Made by a program: the position numbers and the translations under genes. The notes below the pieces were generated by a model. That model did not search any database. It had not been told where the DNA came from and saw only the letters and a program-made list of their open reading frames with translations. From Pseudomonas orientalis (lineage in GTDB: Bacteria; Pseudomonadota; Gammaproteobacteria; Pseudomonadales; Pseudomonadaceae), in the NCBI RefSeq assembly GCF_002934065.1, contig NZ_CP018049.1, positions 5,826,501-5,890,500 of the forward strand: 64,000 nt of DNA, given 5' to 3'. This document shows, in pieces, positions 55,276 through 63,451 of this stretch (its first letter is position 1; every line of letters starts with the position of its first letter).

Positions 55276-55297
55276 GCGCACACCCTAGCGATCCTGT

Positions 55298-55315
55298 ATG
55301 ACAGAAAGATGACAA
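55298..55315 (-). promoter_or_regulatory. Pho box upstream of pstC
   Basis: Minus strand: TTGTCAT-CTTT-CTGTCAT, two near-perfect PhoB half-sites with 4-bp spacing, 23 bp before the pstC ATG. This is the best Pho box in the window. Confidence 0.88.
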
Positions 55316-55378
55316 TGCAGTGACGCAGGAAATCCGCCGCGAAGCAGGGCTGGCAGCGGATAAAAAATTAGAAGTTTC

Positions 55379-55478
55379 TGTAGGAGCGAGCTTGCTCGCG
55401 AAGATCGTCAACGATAACGCGTCGTTTCTGAATAACCACGGTGCCCTATCGTTTTTCGCGAGCAAGCTCGCTCCTACA
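55379..55478. repeat. REPIN of a second family, between pstS and pstC
   Basis: The core GTAGGAGCGAGCTTGCTCGC at about 55380-55400 has an inverted copy at about 55457-55478. Length and sequence differ from the other REPINs (CGAGCTTGCTCG instead of GGGGCTTGCCCC), so a different RAYT lineage probably mobilised it. It sits just after pstS and before the pstC Pho box. Confidence 0.9.
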
Positions 55479-55506
55479 GAAGGCCGGTTTTACCCAGCCC
55501 AGCTAC

Positions 55507-56493
55507 TTAGTTGCCTTCTTTCAGACCCAGGTCAGCCAGGGCCTTGGCGGCAACTTTGGCTGGCAGCGGGATGTAACCGTCTTTCACGACAACTTCCTGG
55601 CCCTGTTTGGACAGCACCAGTTTCACGAACTCGGCTTCCAGCGGTGCCAGAGGCTTGTTCGGAGCTTTGTTGACGTAAACGTAGAGGAAACGCGACAGCG
55701 GGTATTTGCCGTTCAGGGCGTTTTCTTCGCTGTCCTCGATGAACTCAGTGCTGCCTTTCTTGGCCAGGGCCACGGTTTTCACGCTGGCGGTCTTGTAGCC
55801 GATGCCCGAGTAACCGATGCCGTTCAGCGAGGAGCTGATCGACTGCACGACCGAGGCCGAGCCAGGCTGTTCGTTCACGTTAGGCTTGTAGTCGCCTTTG
55901 CACAGGGCTTCTTCCTTGAAGTAGCCGTAGGTGCCGGATACCGAGTTACGGCCGAACAGTTGAACCGGCTTGTTGGCCAGGTCGCCGGTCACGCCCAGGT
56001 CACCCCAGGTTTTCACGTCGGCTTTAGCGCCGCACAAGCGCGTCGAGGAGAAGATCGCGTCGACCTGTTCCATGGTCAGGTGCTGGATCGGGTTGTCCTT
56101 GTGCACAAATACCGCCAGGGCATCCACGGCTACCGGGATAGCGGTTGGCTTGTAGCCGTACTTCTGCTCGAAGGCCGCCAGTTCGGTGTCCTTCATCTTG
56201 CGGCTCATCGGGCCCAGGTTGGAGGTGCCTTCAGTCAGCGCAGGTGGCGCGGTGGCAGAGCCGGCCGCTTGAATCTGGATGTTGACGTTCGGGTATTCCT
56301 TTTTATAACCCTCGGCCCACAGGGTCATCAGGTTTGCCAGGGTATCGGAACCGACGCTGGACAGGTTGCCCGACACACCAGTGGTCTTGACGTAAGCCGG
56401 GATCGCCGGGTCAACGCCAGCAGCCACCGCGTTGGCGGTCGCGACGCCAGCAGCGACAAATGTCATTGCCGCCATCAAACGTTTCAGTTTCAT
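55507..56493 (-). CDS. pstS: Phosphate-binding periplasmic protein PstS
   Basis: PstS captures phosphate for the PstCAB importer. The 328-residue precursor has a signal peptide ([20 protein letters not shown], cleavage after the following NAVAA region) and the DING-like/PstS fold: [60 protein letters not shown]. The phosphate-contacting SGT and SD segments are present. It heads the operon after its own Pho box and is followed by a REPIN, so it is likely made in excess over the membrane parts. Confidence 0.97.
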   Translation of the reverse strand: MKLKRLMAAMTFVAAGVATANAVAAGVDPAIPAYVKTTGVSGNLSSVGSDTLANLMTLWAEGYKKEYPNVNIQIQAAGSATAPPALTEGTSNLGPMSRKMKDTELAAFEQKYGYKPTAIPVAVDALAVFVHKDNPIQHLTMEQVDAIFSSTRLCGAKADVKTWGDLGVTGDLANKPVQLFGRNSVSGTYGYFKEEALCKGDYKPNVNEQPGSASVVQSISSSLNGIGYSGIGYKTASVKTVALAKKGSTEFIEDSEENALNGKYPLSRFLYVYVNKAPNKPLAPLEAEFVKLVLSKQGQEVVVKDGYIPLPAKVAAKALADLGLKEGN

Positions 56494-56571
56494 GCCTTGC
56501 TCCTAGCAGATAGGGATAGTTGGATCGGGGCCAAGTATCGAGAGGCCGTGTGAACACTCTATGTCTGCAAT

Positions 56572-56589
56572 GTGACAGTTAGATGAAAG
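56572..56589 (-). promoter_or_regulatory. Pho box upstream of pstS
   Basis: Minus strand: CTTTCAT-CTAA-CTGTCAC, a close match to the Pseudomonas Pho box, ending 79 bp before the pstS ATG. Confidence 0.82.
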
Positions 56590-56635
56590 GCCACTATTGG
56601 GGGGGAGGATTTGCACAACGCTCGCGTATTGCGGC

Positions 56636-56692
56636 AGCGGGGGGACGCGGAGCGTCCCAGGCGGCATTCCCGCGCGGGAGCGTGGGAACGAT
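56636..56692. repeat. Two-hairpin dispersed repeat (GGGACG-CGGAG-CGTCCC; GCGTGGGAACGATCA)
   Basis: GGGACGCGGAGCGTCCC is a perfect 6-bp stem and is followed by CATTCCCGCGCGGGAGCGTGGGAACG, a second longer stem. The right end matches the element at 25353-25380. It lies between pstS and the convergently placed end of the MFS gene. Confidence 0.65.
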
Positions 56693-56697
56693 CAAGC

Positions 56698-57987
56698 TTA
56701 GCGGGAACGTTTCCACAGATACCCGCCCACCACCATCCCCATCACACACAGGGCAGCGACATAGTAGGCCGGGCCCATCGGGCTTTCCTTCATCAGCAGC
56801 GACACCGCCAATGGCGTCAGCCCGCCAAACACGGCGTAGGCCACGTTGTAGGAGAACGACAGGCCGCTGAAACGCACCACCGGCGGGAAGGCTTTGACCA
56901 TCACGTAGGGCACCACACCGATGGTGCCGACAAACAGGCCGGTCAAGGCGTACAGCGGGAAGAGCCAGTCCGGGTGGGCCATGAGGCTGTGGTACAGCGT
57001 CCAGGAAGTGGCCAGCAACAACGCGCAACCGGTGACCAGCACACGCCCGGCACCAAAACGGTCGGCCAGGGCACCCGAGGCAATGCAACCCAGGCTCAGG
57101 GTCACGATGGCCAGGCTGTTGGCCTGCAACGCAACCGTGGGGCTGAAGTGGTAGACGGTCTGCAGCACGGTCGGGGTCATCAGGATGACCACCACGACGC
57201 CGGCCGACAGCAGCCAGGTCAGCAGCATCGACAGCACAATGGCGCCACGGTGGTCACGCAGTACCGCGCGCAACGGCAGTTCGGCGGCCAGGGTCTTGCG
57301 GTGCTGCATCTCGGCGAAGATCGGTGTTTCATGCAGCCAGCGGCGCAGGTACACCGACAGCAGGCCGAACACACCGCCGAGCAGGAACGGGATTCGCCAG
57401 GCGTAATCGGAGACCTGCTCCGGGGTATAGGCCGTATTAATCGCGGTGGCTACCAGCGATCCCAGCAAAATACCGGCGGTGAGGCCGCTGGTCAGGGTGC
57501 CGCAGGCGTAGCCGATGTGACGTGGCGGGACATGTTCGGAGACGAATACCGAGGCGCCCGGTACCTCGCCGCCGATCGCCGCGCCCTGGATCACGCGCAT
57601 CAGCAGCAGCAGGAGCGGTGCCCACAGGCCGATCTGCGCGTAGGTCGGCAGCAGCCCCATGATCAAGGTCGGCACGGCCATCATGAAGATGCTCAGGGTG
57701 AACATTTTCTTGCGGCCCAGCAGGTCGCCGAAGTGCGCCATGATGATGCCGCCCAGCGGGCGAGCCAGGTAGCCGGCGGCGAAGATGCCGAAGGTCTGCA
57801 TCATGCGCAGCCATTCGGGCATGTCGACGGGGAAGAACAGTTTCCCGACCACGGTAGCGAAAAATACGAAAATGATGAAGTCGTAGAATTCCAGCGCCCC
57901 GCCCAAGGCAGACAGCGACAGGGTTTTGTAGTCGTTGCGGGTCAGCGGGCGCGACGGTTGCGCACTGCTTGCGGGCACGGAGGACAT
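56698..57987 (-). CDS. MFS transporter, metabolite:H+ symporter family
   Basis: A 429-residue major facilitator with about twelve membrane segments. The start region (LGGALEFYDFIIFVFFATVV) and the loop GGIIMAHFGDLLGRKKMFTL are typical of the ProP/ShiA/KgtP metabolite-proton symporters; the repeat loop ADRFGAGRVLVTGC is in the second half. I chose ATG 57987 (MSSVPASSAQPSRPLTRNDY); the frame extends upstream without conservation. P. aeruginosa has an MFS gene at the same place beside pstS. Substrate unknown; a dicarboxylate or osmolyte is possible. Confidence 0.88.
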   Translation of the reverse strand: MSSVPASSAQPSRPLTRNDYKTLSLSALGGALEFYDFIIFVFFATVVGKLFFPVDMPEWLRMMQTFGIFAAGYLARPLGGIIMAHFGDLLGRKKMFTLSIFMMAVPTLIMGLLPTYAQIGLWAPLLLLLMRVIQGAAIGGEVPGASVFVSEHVPPRHIGYACGTLTSGLTAGILLGSLVATAINTAYTPEQVSDYAWRIPFLLGGVFGLLSVYLRRWLHETPIFAEMQHRKTLAAELPLRAVLRDHRGAIVLSMLLTWLLSAGVVVVILMTPTVLQTVYHFSPTVALQANSLAIVTLSLGCIASGALADRFGAGRVLVTGCALLLATSWTLYHSLMAHPDWLFPLYALTGLFVGTIGVVPYVMVKAFPPVVRFSGLSFSYNVAYAVFGGLTPLAVSLLMKESPMGPAYYVAALCVMGMVVGGYLWKRSR

Positions 57988-58390
57988 GGCAAGGCTTCTC
58001 TTATAGTAATCAGCGTAAAGGACTGCACGCCCGTGACTTGCGGCGGGTCTGGCAAGATAGCAAATCGCCTGAAAAAGCACAGCGCTATGAAAACAGTTGC
58101 GCGCAAAAGCCCCGATACAGCGTCTATTTACCGACCAAATGAGCCTCAGGTGGTCGTCGTCGCGCCAGCGTCCCGATATACTCGCCCGTGCAAGCGCAGG
58201 AACCCCAGTCTTGACGGGCTGCTGTGCCAAAACGTTGTTGGGCGCCATCCAGCCGATTTGGCAGAGTTTCCCTTTAGTTCGCCTTACGAGAAACGCATCG
58301 AGCGGTGTATGTTGGTGCTGAAACGTTTTTCCAGAAGACGGCTATCCACTTGAAATACCCATGAAGCGTCACGGGTCAGAGGCCCTCGGC

Positions 58391-58795
58391 ATGATCGAAC
58401 TCGAACAAGAAGATCCTATCCCGCAAGGCGATCTCGCCCTGCAAATCACTGCACTTCCACGTGAAACCAACGGTTTTGGCGATATCTTCGGTGGCTGGCT
58501 GGTCGCGCAGATGGACCTGGCCGGCACGGCAATGGCCAGTAAGGTGGCCGGCGGACGTGTAGCCACCGTGGCCATTGATCGCATGGCATTCCTGGTCCCG
58601 GTCGCGGTGGGCGCGCAGTTGTCCTTCTATACCCAGGCCCTGGAAATCGGCCGCAGCTCGATCCAGATGATGGTCGAAGTGTGGAGCGACGACCCGCTGT
58701 CCAGCGAATGGCGCAAGGTGACAGAGGCGGTGTTCGTGTTCGTCGCCATCGACGGCAGCGGCCGCACGCGCTCGGTTCCGTCGCGCGCGCGTTAA
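58391..58795 (+). CDS. Acyl-CoA thioesterase (YciA-like hotdog)
   Basis: A 134-residue hotdog-fold thioesterase: NGFGDIFGGWLVAQMDLAGT contains the conserved N..D.FGG..M motif with the catalytic Asp, followed by VATVAIDRMAFLVPVAVGAQ and EIGRSSIQMMVEVWSD. ATG at 58391 has GAGG just upstream and matches the usual N-terminus (MIELEQEDPIPQG); a start at 58361 would add ten residues. Substrates of this family are short to medium acyl-CoAs. Confidence 0.9.
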   Translation: MIELEQEDPIPQGDLALQITALPRETNGFGDIFGGWLVAQMDLAGTAMASKVAGGRVATVAIDRMAFLVPVAVGAQLSFYTQALEIGRSSIQMMVEVWSDDPLSSEWRKVTEAVFVFVAIDGSGRTRSVPSRAR

Positions 58796-58860
58796 ACCTC
58801 ATCGGGGTTTCACGGTCAATTGCCCCATTGCCCATTGCCTGCCATTGAGAGAGCTTTGTT

Positions 58861-59760
58861 ATGCCGACGCCCCACGTTGAAACCGTGAAAATCGACGAGC
58901 TGGACTGCTGGCGCATCCGCCACAACGGCGCCGAATTGAGGGTGGCCCAACAGGGCGCGCATCTCTTCAGTTACCAGCGCGATGGCGAGCAGCCGCTGAT
59001 CTGGCCGAACCCCGAGGCGGTGTTCAAGCAGGGCAAAGGCATTCGTACCGGCGTCCCGGTGTGCTGGCCGTGGTTTGGTGTATTCGAGCGCAACCCGCAG
59101 AGCGTCAAGGCGATGCGCCAAAGCGATCAGCCGGCCGGCGCCCACGGTTTTGTGCGGACGGCGTTGTGGGAATTAGCCGCAACCAGGCTTGAAGGCCAGG
59201 CGTTGCGGGTGGACCTTGCGCTGCCCGTACCGGCAGGCGGTTTTCCTGGCTGGCCTCATCAGGTCGACTTGAGGTTGAGCCTGGTGCTGGACGACCAGCT
59301 GCATATCCACCTCACCAGCCATAACCGCGGCACTGACACCGTGACCTTCAGTCAGGCATTGCACACCTACTTCGCCGTCAGCGATGTGCGCAACGTGCAG
59401 GTCGAAGGCGTGGAGGGGGCGACCTATATCGATACCGCCGATGGCTGGACCGAGAAAACCCAGTCCGGCCTGCTGCACTTCAGTGCCGAGACTGACCGTA
59501 TCTACCTCGATACACCGGCCCGCCTGAGCATCCTCGACAAGGACTGGCAGCGTCGCATCCAGCTCACCAGTGAAGGGTCGAAATCGACCGTGATCTGGAA
59601 CCCATGGACCGAACGCGCCAAGGCCTTCGATGACATGGCCGACGATGGCTGGCAGGGGATGTTGTGCATCGAGACGGCGAATGTGCTGGACGACGTGGTG
59701 GCGTTGGCACCCGGCGAAAGCCACACCCTGGGCGTGAGCATCGCCAGCATTCCTTTGTAA
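58861..59760 (+). CDS. D-hexose-6-phosphate mutarotase (YeaD-like)
   Basis: A 299-residue aldose-1-epimerase-type protein that interconverts anomers of hexose 6-phosphates. Typical segments are LRVAQQGAHLFSYQRDGEQP, IRTGVPVCWPWFGVFERNPQ, AHGFVRTALWEL and TFSQALHTYFAVSD with the active-site His, and STVIWNPWTERAKAFDDMAD. Length is normal. ATG follows GAGAGAGCTTTGTT. A collapsed REP hairpin directly after the stop may end the transcript. Confidence 0.93.
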   Translation: MPTPHVETVKIDELDCWRIRHNGAELRVAQQGAHLFSYQRDGEQPLIWPNPEAVFKQGKGIRTGVPVCWPWFGVFERNPQSVKAMRQSDQPAGAHGFVRTALWELAATRLEGQALRVDLALPVPAGGFPGWPHQVDLRLSLVLDDQLHIHLTSHNRGTDTVTFSQALHTYFAVSDVRNVQVEGVEGATYIDTADGWTEKTQSGLLHFSAETDRIYLDTPARLSILDKDWQRRIQLTSEGSKSTVIWNPWTERAKAFDDMADDGWQGMLCIETANVLDDVVALAPGESHTLGVSIASIPL

Positions 59761-59768
59761 ACCCAATC

Positions 59769-59805
59769 AACAATGTGGGAGGGGCAAGCCCCCTCCCACA
59801 TTGTT
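59769..59805. repeat. Collapsed REPIN forming one perfect hairpin
   Basis: AACAATGTGGGAGGGG pairs with CCCCTCCCACATTGTT across a loop of five bases. The outer arms are those of the GTGGGAGGGG REP family but the inner part (second half of each REP and the spacer) is gone. It sits 8 bp after the mutarotase stop, between convergent genes, and could act as a bidirectional terminator. Confidence 0.85.
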
Positions 59806-59817
59806 ATGTGTTGGCTG

Positions 59818-60354
59818 TTAGAGATCGGACTCCTTCACCACCCGCACCTTCCCTGCATCCAGCGCATACGCCGCGTCCGCCAGGTCGTTATTCACCTTCT
59901 CCACCTTCAAGGTTCCGGTCACCCACAGCGGCGTGTAGATATCATCCAGCTTCAGCCCCTTGGGATAGCGCACCAGCACCAGTTGGTTGGGCGGCGGTGG
60001 CGGCACATGGATACACGCGCCGGGGTACGGCACGAGAAAGAACAGGGTGCTGCGGCCCTTGGCATCGGTTTCCAACGGCACCGGGTAGCCGCCGATACGG
60101 ATGTGCTTGCCGTTCATGGCCGCCACGGTCTTGGTGGAATACATCACCGCCGGCAAGCCTTTGCTCTGCTTCAGGCCACCCTTGTCGGTAAAGGTGCCTT
60201 GGGCTTCGGGCGAGTTGTGATCGATCTCGGGCATGGCTTCGAGGGCTTTCTGATCCGACAGCGGCATCAGCTCGAGCCAGTCGGTTTCCGGCAGTTCGCC
60301 GGCGTGGGCCAGGCCTGAGCCCAGCAAGAGGAGAGTCAACAGAAGACGGCGCAT
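59818..60354 (-). CDS. DUF3299 family exported protein
   Basis: A 178-residue precursor with signal peptide MRRLLLTLLLLGSGLAHA and the DUF3299 pattern: LPETDWLELMPLSDQKALEA, GKHIRIGGYPVPLETDAKGR, TLFFLVPYPGACIHVPPPPP with a conserved Cys-Ile-His, and YTPLWVTGTLKVE. Family members are periplasmic or lipoprotein-like; function is not established. Start at ATG 60354 gives the signal peptide; the frame opens at 60375. Confidence 0.88.
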   Translation of the reverse strand: MRRLLLTLLLLGSGLAHAGELPETDWLELMPLSDQKALEAMPEIDHNSPEAQGTFTDKGGLKQSKGLPAVMYSTKTVAAMNGKHIRIGGYPVPLETDAKGRSTLFFLVPYPGACIHVPPPPPNQLVLVRYPKGLKLDDIYTPLWVTGTLKVEKVNNDLADAAYALDAGKVRVVKESDL

Positions 60355-60391
60355 GGAGAGGCTCGGCAAGTACAAGTGCCGAGCATTCTAG

Positions 60392-60413
60392 CCCTCTGCG
60401 CCTGCGCAGCGCA
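60392..60413. terminator. Hairpin between DUF3299 and GlsB-like genes
   Basis: CCTCTGCGC and GCGCAGAGG form a perfect 9-bp stem. There is no T run on either strand, so termination is uncertain; it may protect the 3' end of the upstream minus-strand gene. Confidence 0.45.
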
Positions 60414-60431
60414 GAGGACTTTGTCGGCTGA

Positions 60432-60677
60432 TTACTTTCTTTTGATCAGGCCGTAGATGACCAGCAGCACGATCGCACCGACCAGCGCACCGATAAAGCC
60501 TGCGCCTTGACCGGCCTGGTAGATCCCCAGCGCCTGGCCACCGTAGGTTGCAGCCAGGGAGCCGGCGATACCCAGCAGGATGGTCATGATCCAGCCCATG
60601 CTGTCGTCGCCAGGCTTGAGGAAACGCGCCAGCAGGCCGACGATCAAGCCGATAAAGATGGTTCCGATGATACCCAT
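60432..60677 (-). CDS. GlsB/YeaQ/YmgE family small membrane protein
   Basis: An 81-residue protein with three hydrophobic segments and the family pattern MGIIGTIFIGLIVGLLARFL, PGDDSMGWIMTILLGIAGSL and GAGFIGALVGAIVLLVIYGL. It belongs to the transglycosylase-associated/GlsB stress-response group, made in response to stress in several bacteria; the molecular role is unclear. ATG at 60677 follows AGAGGGAAATGCC. Confidence 0.93.
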   Translation of the reverse strand: MGIIGTIFIGLIVGLLARFLKPGDDSMGWIMTILLGIAGSLAATYGGQALGIYQAGQGAGFIGALVGAIVLLVIYGLIKRK

Positions 60678-60782
60678 GGCATTTCCCTCTGATTGGTGTG
60701 AGTCATGCCAAAGCCTAGTCAGACTTTGGCATCCTGCAATCAGAGGGACATCGGGCCTCAATGGTTCCCGCGGCGACGCGGC

Positions 60783-61868
60783 TTATTGTTCGGCGATCAG
60801 CGTTTCGACCTTGAGGATCTGCGCCTGCAGGGTCGCGCGGTCCTTGCAGCGCAGGTTGGCGTGACCCACCTTGCGCCCTGCCTTGAAGGCCTTGCCGTAG
60901 TGATGCACATGGCAATCGTCGATCGCCATGACTCGCTCAACCGGCGGCACCACGCCGATGAAGTTGAGCATGGCGCTCTCGCCAACCTTGGCCGTGGAGC
61001 CCAATGGCAAGCCCGCGACCGCCCGCAGGTGGTTTTCGAACTGGCTGCACTCGGCGCCCTCGGTGGTCCAGTGCCCGGAGTTGTGCACGCGCGGGGCGAT
61101 TTCGTTGGCTTTGAGGCCACCGTCGACTTCAAAGAACTCGAACGCCATCACGCCGACGTAATCCAGCTGCTTGAGCACACGGCTCGAATAGTCTTCGGCC
61201 AGGGCCTGCAGCGGGTGGTCAGTGCTGGCCACAGACACTTTCAGGATGCCGTTGACGTGGGTGTTGTGCACCAACGGATAGAAGCGGGTTTCGCCATCAC
61301 GGGCACGCACGGCGATCAGCGAGACTTCACCGGTGAACGGCACGAAGCCTTCCAGCAGGCAGGCGACGCTGCCCAGCTCGGCGAAGGTACCGACCACATC
61401 GGCCGCGGTACGCAGCACTTTCTGGCCCTTGCCGTCATACCCCAGGGTGCGGGTTTTCAGTACGGCCGGCAGGCCGATGCTGGCGACGGCGGCGTCCAGG
61501 TCCGCCTGGGACTGGATATCGGCGAAGGCCGGGGTCGGAATGCCCAGGTCCTTGAACATGCTCTTTTCGAACCAGCGGTCGCGCGCGATGCGCAGGGCTT
61601 CGGCGCTCGGGTACACCGGCACGAATTGCGACAGGAAGGCCACGGTTTCAGCCGGGACGCTTTCGAATTCGAAGGTCACCAGGTCGACTTCATCGGCCAG
61701 TTGGCGCAAATGATCCGGGTCGCTGTAGTCAGCGCGCAGATGTTCACCCAGAGCCGCAGCGCAAGCGTCCGGCGCCGGGTCCAGGAAAGCGAAGTTCATC
61801 CCCAGCGGGGTACCCGCCAGAGCCAGCATGCGGCCCAGTTGGCCGCCACCGATTACACCGATTTTCAT
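60783..61868 (-). CDS. purK: 5-(carboxyamino)imidazole ribonucleotide synthase
   Basis: PurK makes N5-CAIR from AIR, bicarbonate and ATP in purine synthesis. The 361-residue ATP-grasp protein shows MKIGVIGGGQLGRMLALAG, FEFESVPAETVAFL, LKTRTLGYDGKGQKVL, and EIAPRVHNSGHWTTEGAECS with the catalytic region near the end. ATG 61868 is used; a TTG precedes it. It is 12 bp after the purE stop and surely co-transcribed. Confidence 0.97.
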   Translation of the reverse strand: MKIGVIGGGQLGRMLALAGTPLGMNFAFLDPAPDACAAALGEHLRADYSDPDHLRQLADEVDLVTFEFESVPAETVAFLSQFVPVYPSAEALRIARDRWFEKSMFKDLGIPTPAFADIQSQADLDAAVASIGLPAVLKTRTLGYDGKGQKVLRTAADVVGTFAELGSVACLLEGFVPFTGEVSLIAVRARDGETRFYPLVHNTHVNGILKVSVASTDHPLQALAEDYSSRVLKQLDYVGVMAFEFFEVDGGLKANEIAPRVHNSGHWTTEGAECSQFENHLRAVAGLPLGSTAKVGESAMLNFIGVVPPVERVMAIDDCHVHHYGKAFKAGRKVGHANLRCKDRATLQAQILKVETLIAEQ

Positions 61869-61880
61869 CAATCAACACCC

Positions 61881-62372
61881 TCAGGCGATGCGTGGGTCTG
61901 GATTGTCCAGCACGCTGTCTGTCTGCTCAGCACGGAATTTTTTCAGCACCGCATGGAACTGCGGATGCTTGGCGCCCAGAATACTGGCGGACAACAACGC
62001 GGCGTTGATCGCGCCGGCCTTGCCGATCGCCAGGGTTGCCACCGGAATGCCGGCCGGCATCTGCACGATGGACAACAGCGAATCCACGCCCGAGAGCATC
62101 GATGACTGCACCGGTACACCCAGCACGGGCAGGTGAGTCTTGGCTGCGCACATGCCTGGCAAGTGCGCCGCACCGCCGGCACCGGCGATGATCACCTCGA
62201 TGCCACGGGATTCTGCTTCATCGGCATACTGGAACAGCAAGTCCGGAGTGCGGTGGGCGGAGACCACCTTCACTTCGTACGGAATGCCGAGTTTTTCCAG
62301 CATATCGGCGGTGTGGCTAAGGGTGGACCAATCGGACTTGGAGCCCATGATCACGCCAACCAATGCACTCAT
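61881..62372 (-). CDS. purE: N5-carboxyaminoimidazole ribonucleotide mutase
   Basis: PurE converts N5-CAIR to CAIR. The 163-residue protein shows [40 protein letters not shown] with the active-site His, [20 protein letters not shown] and [20 protein letters not shown]. Length and motifs are those of class I PurE. First gene of purEK, preceded by a leader with an internal terminator-like stem. Confidence 0.97.
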   Translation of the reverse strand: MSALVGVIMGSKSDWSTLSHTADMLEKLGIPYEVKVVSAHRTPDLLFQYADEAESRGIEVIIAGAGGAAHLPGMCAAKTHLPVLGVPVQSSMLSGVDSLLSIVQMPAGIPVATLAIGKAGAINAALLSASILGAKHPQFHAVLKKFRAEQTDSVLDNPDPRIA

Positions 62373-62410
62373 CGTCGTGCCTCTTCTCTCTGGGCGCCCG
62401 CAGGCGCGTC

Positions 62411-62448
62411 AAAAAACAACAAGCCACGCGGGAAATCCGGCGTGGCTT
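62411..62448 (-). terminator. Terminator-like hairpin in the purE leader
   Basis: Minus strand: AAGCCACGC pairs with GCGTGGCTT and is followed by GTTGTTTTTTG. It ends 39 bp before the purE start and downstream of the likely purE promoter, so it may be an attenuator; it could also simply end transcripts of the upstream minus-strand gene. Confidence 0.75.
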
Positions 62449-62462
62449 GGTGTACGAATTAA

Positions 62463-62523
62463 GGCCGGTTGGACCGGCCGAAGGCCGCGCAGTATACCGT
62501 AATAATCCAGATAAACAGCCCCT
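62463..62523 (-). promoter_or_regulatory. Probable purE promoter and upstream leader hairpins
   Basis: On the minus strand a good -10 TATACT lies at 62496-62491; a weak -35 (CTGTTT) is about 17 bp upstream. The expected leader then contains GGCCTTCGGCC and an overlapping GGCCGGT/ACCGGCC stem (62463-62479) that share a GGCC and exclude each other. The rest of the 62373-62735 gap (62524-62735) shows only the ribosome site AAAGGA of the next gene. Confidence 0.5.
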
Positions 62524-62735
62524 GGGATGACCATCTGTCATTCATTGCTACCGAGCGATTTATTGACTCTAAGGTCAGCCTCTAACCCACGCCAAAGCAC
62601 GACACTCACGTCCGCTCGCCAAACCGACGTACCGTCGAGAATTAATTACCGCCAGATGGAATGACCTCATTCAATAAACTCACCGGCATCCTGATTCACT
62701 ATCAATAACTTTTAACTCCTTGAAAGGATTAAAGG

Positions 62736-63389
62736 ATGACTCAGACAATCGAAGGCACATCCAAAAAAGACGTTACTATTATCGCTGTTATTCATGATGA
62801 CGTGGCGCAGCCAAAACGAAAAACCATTTACGCTGATTATTTTCACGCAGTCGTAAAAGAGCTGGAAAGCTTCGCAGAGCGGAAAATCAATGTCGTCTTC
62901 GCGCAGGGCGAGCCCCAAAGCAGCATGGAATACAAAGGCGACGTTTTTGATGATGCTGCAACACGCTGGGAAACTGTCGGCGCTCAAGTTCTCGAAAAAA
63001 TGACGAACGACGGCTTAGAAACCAATGAGTTGACAAAAGTCGTTCTCGTTACCAACGACAAATTAAACGATAAAGTTTTAGGCGTCGCGAGCACATATGG
63101 GGAAACCAAAGGCGGAACTTTCGCCATCGCATCATTGGTCTCGCCAGGAGTCGTCGCGCATGAGATCGGTCATTTATTAGGGGCCAAACATGACGACTCT
63201 GAAGTGCATATCAAGCGCCGCTGGGCCGGTGGCCTTAAGCTCCTCGACGCTTGGTGGCTATTCGGAAGCTGGTACGAGGATATTGAGACTTATACCTATA
63301 TGGCACCCCACAGTAGCAGTTCCAGCACTTACACTTTCAGCCCCGCCAACCGGCAAAATATTAAGAATTATCTAGCCAGTAAAGATTAA
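62736..63389 (+). CDS. Metzincin-like zinc metalloprotease (reprolysin-type motif)
   Basis: A 217-residue protein with the extended zinc site HEIGHLLGAKHD (His142, Glu143, His146, His152) and a Met-turn candidate YMAP (Met189) about 37 residues later, followed by STYTFSPANRQNIKNYL. Both are signatures of the metzincin clan, closest in look to adamalysin/reprolysin-type sequences. It has no signal peptide or pro-domain that I can see, so it would be cytoplasmic or exported by another route. Codon use is AT-richer than purE and purK, suggesting transfer. ATG at 62736 has AAAGGATTAAAGG before it. The substrate is unknown. Confidence 0.8.
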   Translation: MTQTIEGTSKKDVTIIAVIHDDVAQPKRKTIYADYFHAVVKELESFAERKINVVFAQGEPQSSMEYKGDVFDDAATRWETVGAQVLEKMTNDGLETNELTKVVLVTNDKLNDKVLGVASTYGETKGGTFAIASLVSPGVVAHEIGHLLGAKHDDSEVHIKRRWAGGLKLLDAWWLFGSWYEDIETYTYMAPHSSSSSTYTFSPANRQNIKNYLASKD

Positions 63390-63451
63390 TACCGACCGCG
63401 CTTTTACCGTTTTACTTCCATCCGTTCGAACAATCACTGACCTTCCTCCGC

